Shown here piece after piece: positions 41,817-48,798 of a stretch of 48,798 nucleotides of DNA. Position 1 is the first letter of the stretch. Every line of letters begins with the position of its first letter. Below the pieces are notes generated by a model. That model worked only from the letters and a program-made list of their open reading frames with translations. It was not told the origin of the DNA and searched no databases. The stretch is from assembly GCF_003339585.1 (NCBI RefSeq), contig NZ_QPKF01000008.1:1-48798 (forward strand), given 5' to 3'. The position numbers and the translations under genes were made by a program. The DNA comes from Exiguobacterium sp. RIT594. Lineage in GTDB: Bacteria; Bacillota; Bacilli; Exiguobacteriales; Exiguobacteriaceae.

Positions 41817-42689
41817 TCATTTTTTCATGACCATTCTTGAAACTGCCATCATGCTGAATTGTTGACCACTGCTTGATCCCATCTTCCCTGTACCTGTAGA
41901 GTGGATATGTTCTTTGAGAATCGTTGGTACTTTAACTGCTACTATCAATACTCCAAAGAACAAACAGAATCCTAGTAAGGCTTCTTCTGGTCCTTTAAAC
42001 ATGGTCTGTAAGGACTCGAATCCTATTTTTATTAATAATAGTTGCGAAGCTTGTGCTAGCGATATCGCTAGTAGTTGTCTCCACCATGATGAATACATTT
42101 CACTGTTGGGATTCATTAGAGATACCGCCATGAAACAACCAGCAACAGCTAGAAAAGCTAACTCAGCTGCACGAATTGATGCTTGAATGACAATAATAAA
42201 CATCAAAATGACAATTGAGATTACCATTACTAAGATAAATAACGGTAAGTATTGTAATGCTGAGAATGCTTTCAGCATATCCTTCAGTGATCCTTTACCT
42301 GCCGGACTACCAAAACCGCCACCTTCTAGTTTCGCTACATCTACAGCTAAAGTTGTTCCAAACTTGTAGATAGTGGTTACTATCCAAGGAACACTCATGA
42401 TTACAGCTACCGACTTCACCACTCGAATGAGTATTTTTGCGGGATCAGCAACCTCATCACCAGATTCTTGAAGGATGTAACGGAATAACATCTCTTTTGC
42501 GACAACAACAGATAAAAGCGTAATTCCTATTCCTTGAGCGTATATGATCGCATCTACGACAATATCCATCTCTAGAATCTTTATTCCAGATCCACCTATT
42601 TGTGCGAGTAACACTAAAATAAAATCAATGGCTCCATCAATCCAGTCTTCAAATAGCGTGTTAATTGCTTTTGAAAGGAATCCGCCCAT
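41817..42689 (-). CDS. VirB6/TrbL-like polytopic membrane protein
   Basis: 290 aa with about six TM helices (for example IDFILVLLAQIGGSGI, ALQYLPLFILVMVISIVILMFIIVIQ, ALLGFCLFFGVLIVAVKV). A conserved-looking ELAFLAVAGCFMAVSLMNPNSEMYSSWWRQLLAISLAQASQ segment resembles TrbL-type conjugation proteins. Probably the main channel component of the inner membrane. No clear ribosome binding site; likely translated by coupling. Confidence 0.75.
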   Translation of the reverse strand: MGGFLSKAINTLFEDWIDGAIDFILVLLAQIGGSGIKILEMDIVVDAIIYAQGIGITLLSVVVAKEMLFRYILQESGDEVADPAKILIRVVKSVAVIMSVPWIVTTIYKFGTTLAVDVAKLEGGGFGSPAGKGSLKDMLKAFSALQYLPLFILVMVISIVILMFIIVIQASIRAAELAFLAVAGCFMAVSLMNPNSEMYSSWWRQLLAISLAQASQLLLIKIGFESLQTMFKGPEEALLGFCLFFGVLIVAVKVPTILKEHIHSTGTGKMGSSSGQQFSMMAVSRMVMKK

Positions 42690-42690
42690 C

Positions 42691-43080
42691 TTACGCTACG
42701 TAGTACGTTACGATAATCGCAATTAATGACACAGCCGATAGACAGATCGCAAGGCCGATAAATACATTTTTCATTTGTTTTTTGATTTCGTTTCGTGAAC
42801 CTGGATCATCTGTCATAGCATATTTAAGACCTAATCCAATCATGATGAATCCTGCTACAGCTCCAGCGATTGCAGTAATCCATCCACCTGCATCGCCTAG
42901 AAGTGTTTTCGTGTTTGAGAATAAAGTCGGTGTAGCTTTTCCTTTCTTAGCAGCAGCTTCTGCCAAAGGACTTGTAAGTACTAAAACCATCATCGCAAGT
43001 GATAAAGTAACTAACGCATTCCAATTCTTTTTAACCTTGTTCCCCACTACATTAATTTGCTTGTTCTTCTTGAAGTTCAT
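42691..43080 (-). CDS. VirB2/TrbC-like conjugative pilin
   Basis: 129 aa: a signal segment (LSLAMMVLVLTSPLAEA), then two hydrophobic helices (GGWITAIAGAVAGFIMIGLGLKYAM and NVFIGLAICLSAVSLIAIIVTYYVA). This is the layout of TrbC/VirB2 pilins. Overlaps the 3' end of the coupling protein gene by 29 bp. It is the second pilin type in this operon. Confidence 0.8.
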   Translation of the reverse strand: MNFKKNKQINVVGNKVKKNWNALVTLSLAMMVLVLTSPLAEAAAKKGKATPTLFSNTKTLLGDAGGWITAIAGAVAGFIMIGLGLKYAMTDDPGSRNEIKKQMKNVFIGLAICLSAVSLIAIIVTYYVA

Positions 43081-44983
43081 CTACTTCAGTTCCTCCTTCT
43101 AGTTCTCGAATTTGATCTAATGCTGATTTTTCTTTCTTTACGCTTTCTGTTTTGACTTCCATTTCTTTTTCCACTACCTTGATAACTTTAGGTAGAGTTT
43201 CGGCATTCCTCCTTTCAATGACTACTGGTTTGTGCTTATTAAATTCTTTCATTGCTGACCATTCTGATATATCAGGAGCAGTCAACTTAGAAGGAAATTG
43301 ACCTGATCTTAATACTAGTGTCATTCCACTTGGCCATCTTTCGATTTCATCAGGTAAAAGTAATGAGCGACTTGTTAAGCTAGTACTCGTCGTCCCACTA
43401 GGCTCTAAATTTTTGTAGTTATTAGATACGCTATTAGTCGAAATTGTGTACTTACCTGTTTTTTCTGAAATGGCTTTAGCTGTATCAAGGTCAGTCGTTC
43501 TTAAGAAAATCCAAACCAAGCAGTTTCCCGTAATAGTTTTTGCAGCATCTCCATAAGTTGTTTTCAATTGATTCAAATCTTGAAGAGCTAAAGTGAATCT
43601 CATACCACGACCAGCTGCCACAGTAATTTTGGTATCAAATTTTGAAATTTGAGGCATATTCCCGAACTCATCTAAGAAGAAATTCACTTGAACGGGTAAC
43701 TTTCCGCCATAGTGGTTCGCTTCTTTTACTAATTTTGAATAGAGTTGGTCGATGTATAAACTGGCTAATAAATGTCTTGAAGTCGTTTCATCAGGAATTA
43801 CTAAGAAAACAACGGATTTTACTGTTCCTATATCTTCGAGACGATGATCATTCTCCTCTGTCATTAAGGCAATGTTAGGATCCGAGAACAATAACAGATT
43901 AGATGCTGCACCACTAAAGAAGCTCCCTCGTTGCCTAGATGGTGCTAAGGCTGCAACTGTGAAGGCGTCCCTTGCAGGGTGTTCATGATTGAGCTCCATC
44001 ATTAAATTGTTAAGAGGAATGTATTCTTCAGATGTTTCTGGATCAACAATTGGTTGCCCATAATCACGTAACAATCTAAATACAGAAATTAAGTTTTGTT
44101 TTGCTGGGTTGGTTTCTTCAATCGCTATATACATAATCAGTGCTGTAGTTACTGAAAGCTCACCATTCGCCCAAATCGGATCTCCTTTTCGCTCTTTTTG
44201 GAATACAATCATGTAAGCTAAATCGCGCGCACGTTCCGTCGCTAGGGCCATTTGATCTTGTTTCGATAGGTCAGGATCATTTAGAGCTTCTACGACTGTT
44301 TGCATAGGGTTCCATGTGTTGCTCTTTTTTCCTGGATCTCTTAAATCAATTTTTATTACCTTGTATCCTTCATTTTTCAGATATCCACTTGTAAGGCTAA
44401 ACAATTCACCTTTAGGATCCGTTATGACCATACTCTCACCAGCTTTACCTGTAACATAAATTGAAGGCATTAAGGATTTACGAGATTTACCTGACCGGGT
44501 AGAACCTAAAAGTAAAGTATGTGATGCATCATGAACGTAATATGCTCTTTCGGTTTTGGTGTCCATACCTAGTACCACTCCACCTGATTCCGGGCGAGTT
44601 CCATTCGTCATAACCCATGTACCATTAGATTTCTGCATTTCTTTATCAGTAGAGAAACGAGCAGTTCCAAACTGTCCCTTACCAGTCGCTTCAGGTCCAC
44701 CTAATCCTTTCAATTTTTCGTTCTTTATTTTTATGGGTCCCATTAAAAATAGAGAAAGTGTAAACAATAAAACTGGTGCTTGAACGTACATAAAAAGTCT
44801 CAACGTCACTTCAGAATCAAGCATTAAAAACCAGGATTCTATAAGATCAACTGATGAAGCCCATTTTTTAATAGTCTCAACAGGATTGCTCTCAATGTAT
44901 TCAGGAATTCGTAAAAGAGATGGAATAAACATTACATCTGCTATTGCTATTGCTAGCACTATGAATATCTTTGCTTTTAACAT
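43052..44983 (-). CDS. virD4: VirD4/TraG-type coupling protein
   Basis: 643 aa: TM helix 1-20, another near 62-82, then the P-loop GSTRSGKS at 160-167 and Walker B FFLDEFGN at 435-442. Followed by FTLALQDLNQLKTTYGDAAKTITGNC, characteristic of T4CP. It links the relaxase-DNA complex to the channel. AAGGTG precedes the ATG. C-terminal tail is charged and disordered. Confidence 0.93.
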   Translation of the reverse strand: MLKAKIFIVLAIAIADVMFIPSLLRIPEYIESNPVETIKKWASSVDLIESWFLMLDSEVTLRLFMYVQAPVLLFTLSLFLMGPIKIKNEKLKGLGGPEATGKGQFGTARFSTDKEMQKSNGTWVMTNGTRPESGGVVLGMDTKTERAYYVHDASHTLLLGSTRSGKSRKSLMPSIYVTGKAGESMVITDPKGELFSLTSGYLKNEGYKVIKIDLRDPGKKSNTWNPMQTVVEALNDPDLSKQDQMALATERARDLAYMIVFQKERKGDPIWANGELSVTTALIMYIAIEETNPAKQNLISVFRLLRDYGQPIVDPETSEEYIPLNNLMMELNHEHPARDAFTVAALAPSRQRGSFFSGAASNLLLFSDPNIALMTEENDHRLEDIGTVKSVVFLVIPDETTSRHLLASLYIDQLYSKLVKEANHYGGKLPVQVNFFLDEFGNMPQISKFDTKITVAAGRGMRFTLALQDLNQLKTTYGDAAKTITGNCLVWIFLRTTDLDTAKAISEKTGKYTISTNSVSNNYKNLEPSGTTSTSLTSRSLLLPDEIERWPSGMTLVLRSGQFPSKLTAPDISEWSAMKEFNKHKPVVIERRNAETLPKVIKVVEKEMEVKTESVKKEKSALDQIRELEGGTEVDELQEEQAN

Positions 44984-44991
44984 GAATCACC

Positions 44992-47403
44992 TTACCTTTC
45001 CCGTGAGTTCTTCCTCTCGTTATTCTTTTCTTTCATCAATCTTCTCCGAAGACTTCTTTGAGCTTCGTACTCCGATTTGTTAATTTCATCTCGAAGCCCT
45101 TTAAATGCGCCTTTCCACAAATCAGTAATTACACTGATCTGTACATTTTCTTTTGGATAGTTATAACCGTCCTTTAGACCGCTTAACTTTAGATCTGAGA
45201 GCATGTATCTATACTCTTGTTTAGTAAGCGATACATTCCCTCCGTATCTTTCCATTTCTAAATTTCTGCTGTTTACAGCCTTTACTACAGCCTCAATATT
45301 TTTCACGGGAATCTGACTTTGCGTATTAACATTCCACTTACTCAATGCTGCAATAACTTGTTGTTCATTCATCCCACTTGATATGAGTACTGTAGCTACT
45401 CTATTTAAAGTGGTGCGCTCAGTGTTTTTTAGCTCCCATTTAGCGTTAAGAGCATTTAAATTGATAATTGTTTGGTTTTTCTGTCCTTTTCGTTCCAGGA
45501 GTTGCTTCAAGTCTGGATTTTCTAACGTCACTTTTGAAAGATCAATGAGCTTTTGAAGTGACTTGATGTGACTTGGAGATAATGATTCAAGGTTACTCTT
45601 ATCAACCTTCATCTCTACTTCCCGAAGGACTTTAATTGCGCTCTCCCTGTTTGGACTAAACTCATATGTGTTTGAGAATGGATACTTCATATTTAATCCA
45701 GATTCATTTTCGAGCTTAGTCCAGACATTTTGTCCGGCCATGAACTTTTGAGTCGCTACTTTACTAACTTGTTGGTCAATCCAGTTAGATTGTGATTCAA
45801 ATGGTATGTTGTTTTTCTCTAAGCAAGTTTTTAATACGGATAGTTGCTTAATCGGATCTATATTAGCCTCTTTCATAATAATCAATTGTTTGAACACCGT
45901 ATTTCGCATGTCATGTTCAGACAAAATCATATTTGAAAGTGCTTGAGTAAGTTCCTTTTTTTCAACTAATAATTCTAATTTCCGTACAACTTCAAATGGT
46001 GGTTCGCTTTTTAAATCCAAGGATCGTTTTAGCATTTCCCACTCCATTTTGTTTATGCTTACTTTCTTACTTAAGTTTGTTGAAGGTACATCAAGATTGA
46101 ATTTAGCTTTCAGAAAAGGTGAATACATTGCTAAGTCACTTACTTTAGACTCAACATTGGTTACCTCTACTTTATTTATGGATAGAAACTCCTTGAGCGT
46201 TATTTCCATCCCAGCGTTTTCTTTCAGTTCTTCAAACACCTTAACCATTTCGTTTTTATTCAAGCCCTTATCTAGTAAAAGACTTTTAGTAACTTCAGTT
46301 ACTTGTTTCTCTAAAGACTTAATAGGAGCTTTAGAATTCAAAAGTGCCTGTTCAAAATCTAGTACGTTATTTTGCTTTACCTCTACACGATTTGATTTCC
46401 GGTATAGATCAACCGATTTTAAAATTTGATTTGATAGTCTCTTTTCTAAGTCCTTGAGAGCATTATTCGTAGAGTCCTCAATTTTTTGTTCGTCTTTCAA
46501 ATGAAACTTTGCTAACTTTTGAACGGCTTCAAGATAATTAGCCATTTCAGATTTAAATTGTGGCTGGTTTAGTATCCACTTCGAGAAGTTATTCAATTCT
46601 GCTTTAACCTCTTCAGGCATATATCCGTATGCAAGTCGTCCTTTAGTAGGGATCATCTCTGCAAGCTGATTAAACTCTGCATATACCGTTTTTAGTTGCT
46701 TAGGATCCAGCTTAATTTCATTTGGAATATCACTTTCTTTTCCGACAAGGCTTAGAACACTCTTATCTAAAAGCTGTTTTGCAACTTCACCGATGTTGTC
46801 CCTGCTTATTGTCTTTAAAATATTTAGCTGTTGTCGTTCCTCTTTAGCAATATGCTTCAAAAAAATATTTCGTACATTTCTCATTTCTTTACGATCTAAT
46901 TTCCCTTCTTCTTTTAAAGGGTTTTTCTCCCACATCATTAGATGCACATGAGGATGTCCTAATTCTTCATGATAAGCTGCTACCCATTTCCCATTGCTAC
47001 TATTGATGCCCATCTCCTTAAAAACTTGATCGGTTGTAGCACGCATGAATCTTTCCCAATCCCCTTTTTTTTCGAATCCAAGATTGGCTGCATCATCCCC
47101 CCTTAATGAAATTATGTACTGCCAAACAATCCCCTTATGCTTTGATAATTCGTTTTGAATAGTAGTAAGTGAAATAATTTCATCCTGGCTTTTTCCAAAA
47201 AGCCCATGTGATCCAGGTCTTTCAGATGCATATTTGACATGTCCTGCAGCCGTCTCAGGTGAAAATTCATCTAATACGCTTTTTGTATTATTCATGACTG
47301 TTCCTGGTCGAGTTGCAATGTACGTCGCATAATTACGATTCAACTTCTGATTCGTTGCTGTAGGAGTTTTAAACCGCATCTTCACTATCAAAGGAGAATT
47401 CAT
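44992..47403 (-). CDS. MobL-type relaxase
   Basis: 803 aa. The metal-binding three-histidine region is AAYHEELGHPHVHLMMW with H145, H150, H152, H154, a form like the HUH nickases. N-terminal Tyr residues (Y25, Y28) are candidate nucleophiles. The rest (about 250-800) is a long helical extension with no recognised helicase motif. ATGA overlap with the RHH gene. It should nick at the oriT upstream (47976). MobL/MOBP-like grouping is from motif shape; not confirmed by alignment. Confidence 0.88.
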   Translation of the reverse strand: MNSPLIVKMRFKTPTATNQKLNRNYATYIATRPGTVMNNTKSVLDEFSPETAAGHVKYASERPGSHGLFGKSQDEIISLTTIQNELSKHKGIVWQYIISLRGDDAANLGFEKKGDWERFMRATTDQVFKEMGINSSNGKWVAAYHEELGHPHVHLMMWEKNPLKEEGKLDRKEMRNVRNIFLKHIAKEERQQLNILKTISRDNIGEVAKQLLDKSVLSLVGKESDIPNEIKLDPKQLKTVYAEFNQLAEMIPTKGRLAYGYMPEEVKAELNNFSKWILNQPQFKSEMANYLEAVQKLAKFHLKDEQKIEDSTNNALKDLEKRLSNQILKSVDLYRKSNRVEVKQNNVLDFEQALLNSKAPIKSLEKQVTEVTKSLLLDKGLNKNEMVKVFEELKENAGMEITLKEFLSINKVEVTNVESKVSDLAMYSPFLKAKFNLDVPSTNLSKKVSINKMEWEMLKRSLDLKSEPPFEVVRKLELLVEKKELTQALSNMILSEHDMRNTVFKQLIIMKEANIDPIKQLSVLKTCLEKNNIPFESQSNWIDQQVSKVATQKFMAGQNVWTKLENESGLNMKYPFSNTYEFSPNRESAIKVLREVEMKVDKSNLESLSPSHIKSLQKLIDLSKVTLENPDLKQLLERKGQKNQTIINLNALNAKWELKNTERTTLNRVATVLISSGMNEQQVIAALSKWNVNTQSQIPVKNIEAVVKAVNSRNLEMERYGGNVSLTKQEYRYMLSDLKLSGLKDGYNYPKENVQISVITDLWKGAFKGLRDEINKSEYEAQRSLRRRLMKEKNNERKNSRER

Positions 47404-47789
47404 TTAAGACCGCCTCCCATTACTGTCTCAAATGGTTTTTTTAGATCATCTACAGCCTTTACTCGAGCTTTTGTGTAGGAGCTTAGAACATCGAATGTAG
47501 TAGCCTCGTCTAAATACTCGATTAAAAGATTTTGTGCTACCCCTGAGAAGATTGCTCCTTTAGATAATAATTTGGCTAGTCGTTCAATTTTAGGATCCAG
47601 TGCATTATCGAGAGCTTTCGTTAAATCCGCTACGATGGAGTCTTTTACTGACTCTTTCGTTTCGTTTTCAATGTACTGTAGACACGCCTTTTCAATCAGG
47701 TTTGATCGGTTAATACCAAACTCTTCTGATAAGTTATCAATCTCTTCCACCACATTTTCAGGAAGATAAATGTGTACCCTTTTGTTCAC
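47400..47789 (-). CDS. RHH relaxosome accessory protein
   Basis: 129 aa: RVHIYLPENVVEEIDNLSEEFGINRSNLIEKACLQYI is a clear ribbon-helix-helix domain. The GTG start is chosen because GGAGGT lies 6 nt before it. C-terminal region is helical. It should bind repeats at oriT to assist the relaxase and repress the operon. Confidence 0.82.
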   Translation of the reverse strand: MNKRVHIYLPENVVEEIDNLSEEFGINRSNLIEKACLQYIENETKESVKDSIVADLTKALDNALDPKIERLAKLLSKGAIFSGVAQNLLIEYLDEATTFDVLSSYTKARVKAVDDLKKPFETVMGGGLK

Positions 47790-47867
47790 TGCATCACCTC
47801 CCTTCTTCACCTGTCACACTCTTAAACCGTCCTATCAAAACGTTCAAATGAATAACAGCACACGATT

Positions 47868-47980
47868 TTATAAATCGGTTCATCTTTAGCACACAATCTA
47901 GCACACGCTAGATTGGCTCAGTGACAGGCTTTGCCTGGCATCTGTAACAAGACGTGGCACACGTCTCTTATCCTGCCTAT
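47868..47980. other. Probable origin of transfer (oriT)
   Basis: The gap upstream of the relaxosome genes has repeated GCACAC words (47868, 47888, 47901, 47957), the dyad AATCTAGC/GCTAGATT, and AGACGTG-GCA-CACGTCT (47950-47966). The last dyad is followed by TATCCTG|C at 47969-47976, matching the MOBP nic consensus ATCCTG|Y, with nicking expected between 47975 and 47976. Strand: plus. Transfer from this nic would bring the tra genes in last on a circle. The rest of 47790-47867 shows nothing else. Confidence 0.72.
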
Positions 47981-48008
47981 TTTTTTGGACCGAACTTAGT
48001 CCAAAAAA
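47981..48008. terminator. Bidirectional terminator next to nic
   Basis: TTTTTTGGAC/GTCCAAAAAA with an 8-nt loop lies 5 bp past the predicted nic site. A second hairpin ATCGTC/GACGAT follows near 48010-48033. Confidence 0.75.
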
Positions 48009-48051
48009 GGATCGTCACTTGGTTTCTAAGGGACGATTTGGTTGTGCGGTT

Positions 48052-48246
48052 TTAGTTTTTTCGGATGCTCTTTTCAAAGCGATCTAAGGCCAATTTTGCT
48101 ACGTTTTCTTGTAAGTAAATCTGATCAAGATTAATTGATTCTCCACCTGATCTTGCTGATGGCAACTCACCAATTTCGCGATCATTCGGTAAGGATACTC
48201 CAAATTTTTGAGCCCATCCTTCTATAGTCCAACGCTGATTCCCCAT
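48052..48246 (-). CDS. Small hypothetical protein (64 aa)
   Basis: Begins MGNQRWTIEGWAQKFGVSLP. Probably a compact helical protein of the oriT-proximal side; no strong ribosome binding site. No family recognised. Confidence 0.45.
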   Translation of the reverse strand: MGNQRWTIEGWAQKFGVSLPNDREIGELPSARSGGESINLDQIYLQENVAKLALDRFEKSIRKN

Positions 48247-48273
48247 AATCCCACGACCTAACTTTTAATGATT

Positions 48274-48504
48274 TTATTCGTTGAAACTAACTGGTGCTTC
48301 TAAACTCTTGTTAACAAAACTGATAAACACAATGATTGAGATCAAAAAAAAGATCCCTACAACTGTTGAACTCAAAATCGCTATAATTCTTCCGAAAATG
48401 AGTTGAACCATCCAATATGTCCCTCTAACGAACAGATAGCCGATTGTTAATGCAGTCAGTACATAACTTATCAAAGCGATAATATACAAATTAAAATCCA
48501 CCAC
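48274..48504 (-). CDS. Small membrane protein (76 aa)
   Basis: Two hydrophobic helices (IIALISYVLTALTIGYLFV and IIAILSSTVVGIFFLISIIVFISFV). GTG start with a weak AGGTGG site; the exact start is unclear. It probably begins the transfer operon. Confidence 0.5.
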   Translation of the reverse strand: MVDFNLYIIALISYVLTALTIGYLFVRGTYWMVQLIFGRIIAILSSTVVGIFFLISIIVFISFVNKSLEAPVSFNE

Positions 48505-48798
48505 CTATAAAGTAAAAAATTATATTACTTTGTTTTTTTTGATGACTTTAGATGGATTTACATGGATAATCCATGACTTCTTTATCAGATTAAGGATAAT
48601 TTAGGGATTTGTAAAGACCTAATATCTCATTTTTTTGAATTATTTTCCCATTTACCTACATTTTAAAACATTTAAATAAACTATATTTAGTTTAAATATA
48701 AACTATAAATATCGGCATTTAATGGTTAATTCTTTAGTTTTTTATATCATAAAAGTAAATTCTAATAATTCAGTTATTGATTGAACAAATTTAAATTT
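48505..48798. other. AT-rich region at the window end
   Basis: No gene seen. It has a palindrome CATGGATAATCCATG (48559-48573) and TTTAGTTTAAA/TTTAAACTA-type words near 48688-48705, like those upstream of parM. It probably carries the promoter of the genes at 48504 and downstream. Confidence 0.4.

Noticed and set aside
47868-47960. Repeated GCACAC words as a CRISPR array
   Set aside because: The words are 6 nt long with irregular spacing and no cas genes; they fit oriT better.
1-48798. Proof of a circular plasmid
   Set aside because: No end overlap is visible; circularity would need assembly data.

Overview
The window looks like most or all of a conjugative plasmid from a low-GC Gram-positive bacterium, most likely one of the Bacillales. 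The sequence is AT-rich and genes are preceded by strong AGGAGG-type ribosome binding sites, with frequent TTG and GTG starts. The replication protein is of the pAMbeta1/Inc18 (RepE/RepS) type, the relaxase is MobL-like, and almost every gene lies on the minus strand. The species cannot be named from the sequence, and I see no end overlap that would prove circularity.

Layout. (1) 1-2500: an actin-type partition module (ParM-like ATPase, putative ParR adaptor, AT-rich centromere-like repeats), followed by a structured RNA element and a 45-codon gene. (2) 2500-9271: a mosaic of small genes of unknown function, a RadC-like JAB protein and a plus-strand DUF4062 gene. Two 560-bp direct repeats flank part of it, each carrying another copy of the structured RNA; a separate putative structured RNA lies at 6815-7075. 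(3) 9272-16125: a PIN-domain gene, the replication initiator with an antisense-RNA control region, an Abi-like gene translationally coupled to a ParA/RHH partition operon, and a serine resolvase with its res-like region. (4) 16317-20776: a cargo segment bounded by 14-bp direct repeats of the res half-site. It holds a MerR regulator with two 19-bp-spacer promoters, an aldo/keto reductase, an NAD(P)-binding protein, a frameshifted flavodoxin and a DHA2-type efflux pump. (5) 20863-22767: a small unknown gene, a YolD-like gene and a Fic toxin/antitoxin pair. (6) 22783-48504: a long minus-strand transfer region starting at a probable oriT (nic near 47975/47976).

The transfer region is the most striking part. 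In transcription order it encodes an RHH relaxosome protein, relaxase, VirD4-type coupling protein, VirB2-like pilin, VirB6-like and VirB3/PrgI-like membrane proteins, and a VirB4 ATPase split into two genes. Then, without a break, comes a nearly complete Tad/Flp pilus set: two CpaE/TadZ-like proteins, CpaB-like SAF protein, TadA ATPase, TadB, TadC, twin small pilin candidates, TadE-like protein and TadV prepilin peptidase. Two large secreted proteins are embedded in it, and the block ends with a VirB1-like cell-wall hydrolase. Short gaps and many ATGA overlaps imply co-expression. The inference is that a Tad-type pilus serves mating-pair formation or cell contact for a Gram-positive type IV secretion system.

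The other outstanding signal is a roughly 150-nt RNA-like element present three times (274-424, 4797-4948, 9120-9271), with compensatory base changes in at least three helices. Its identity is not known to me.
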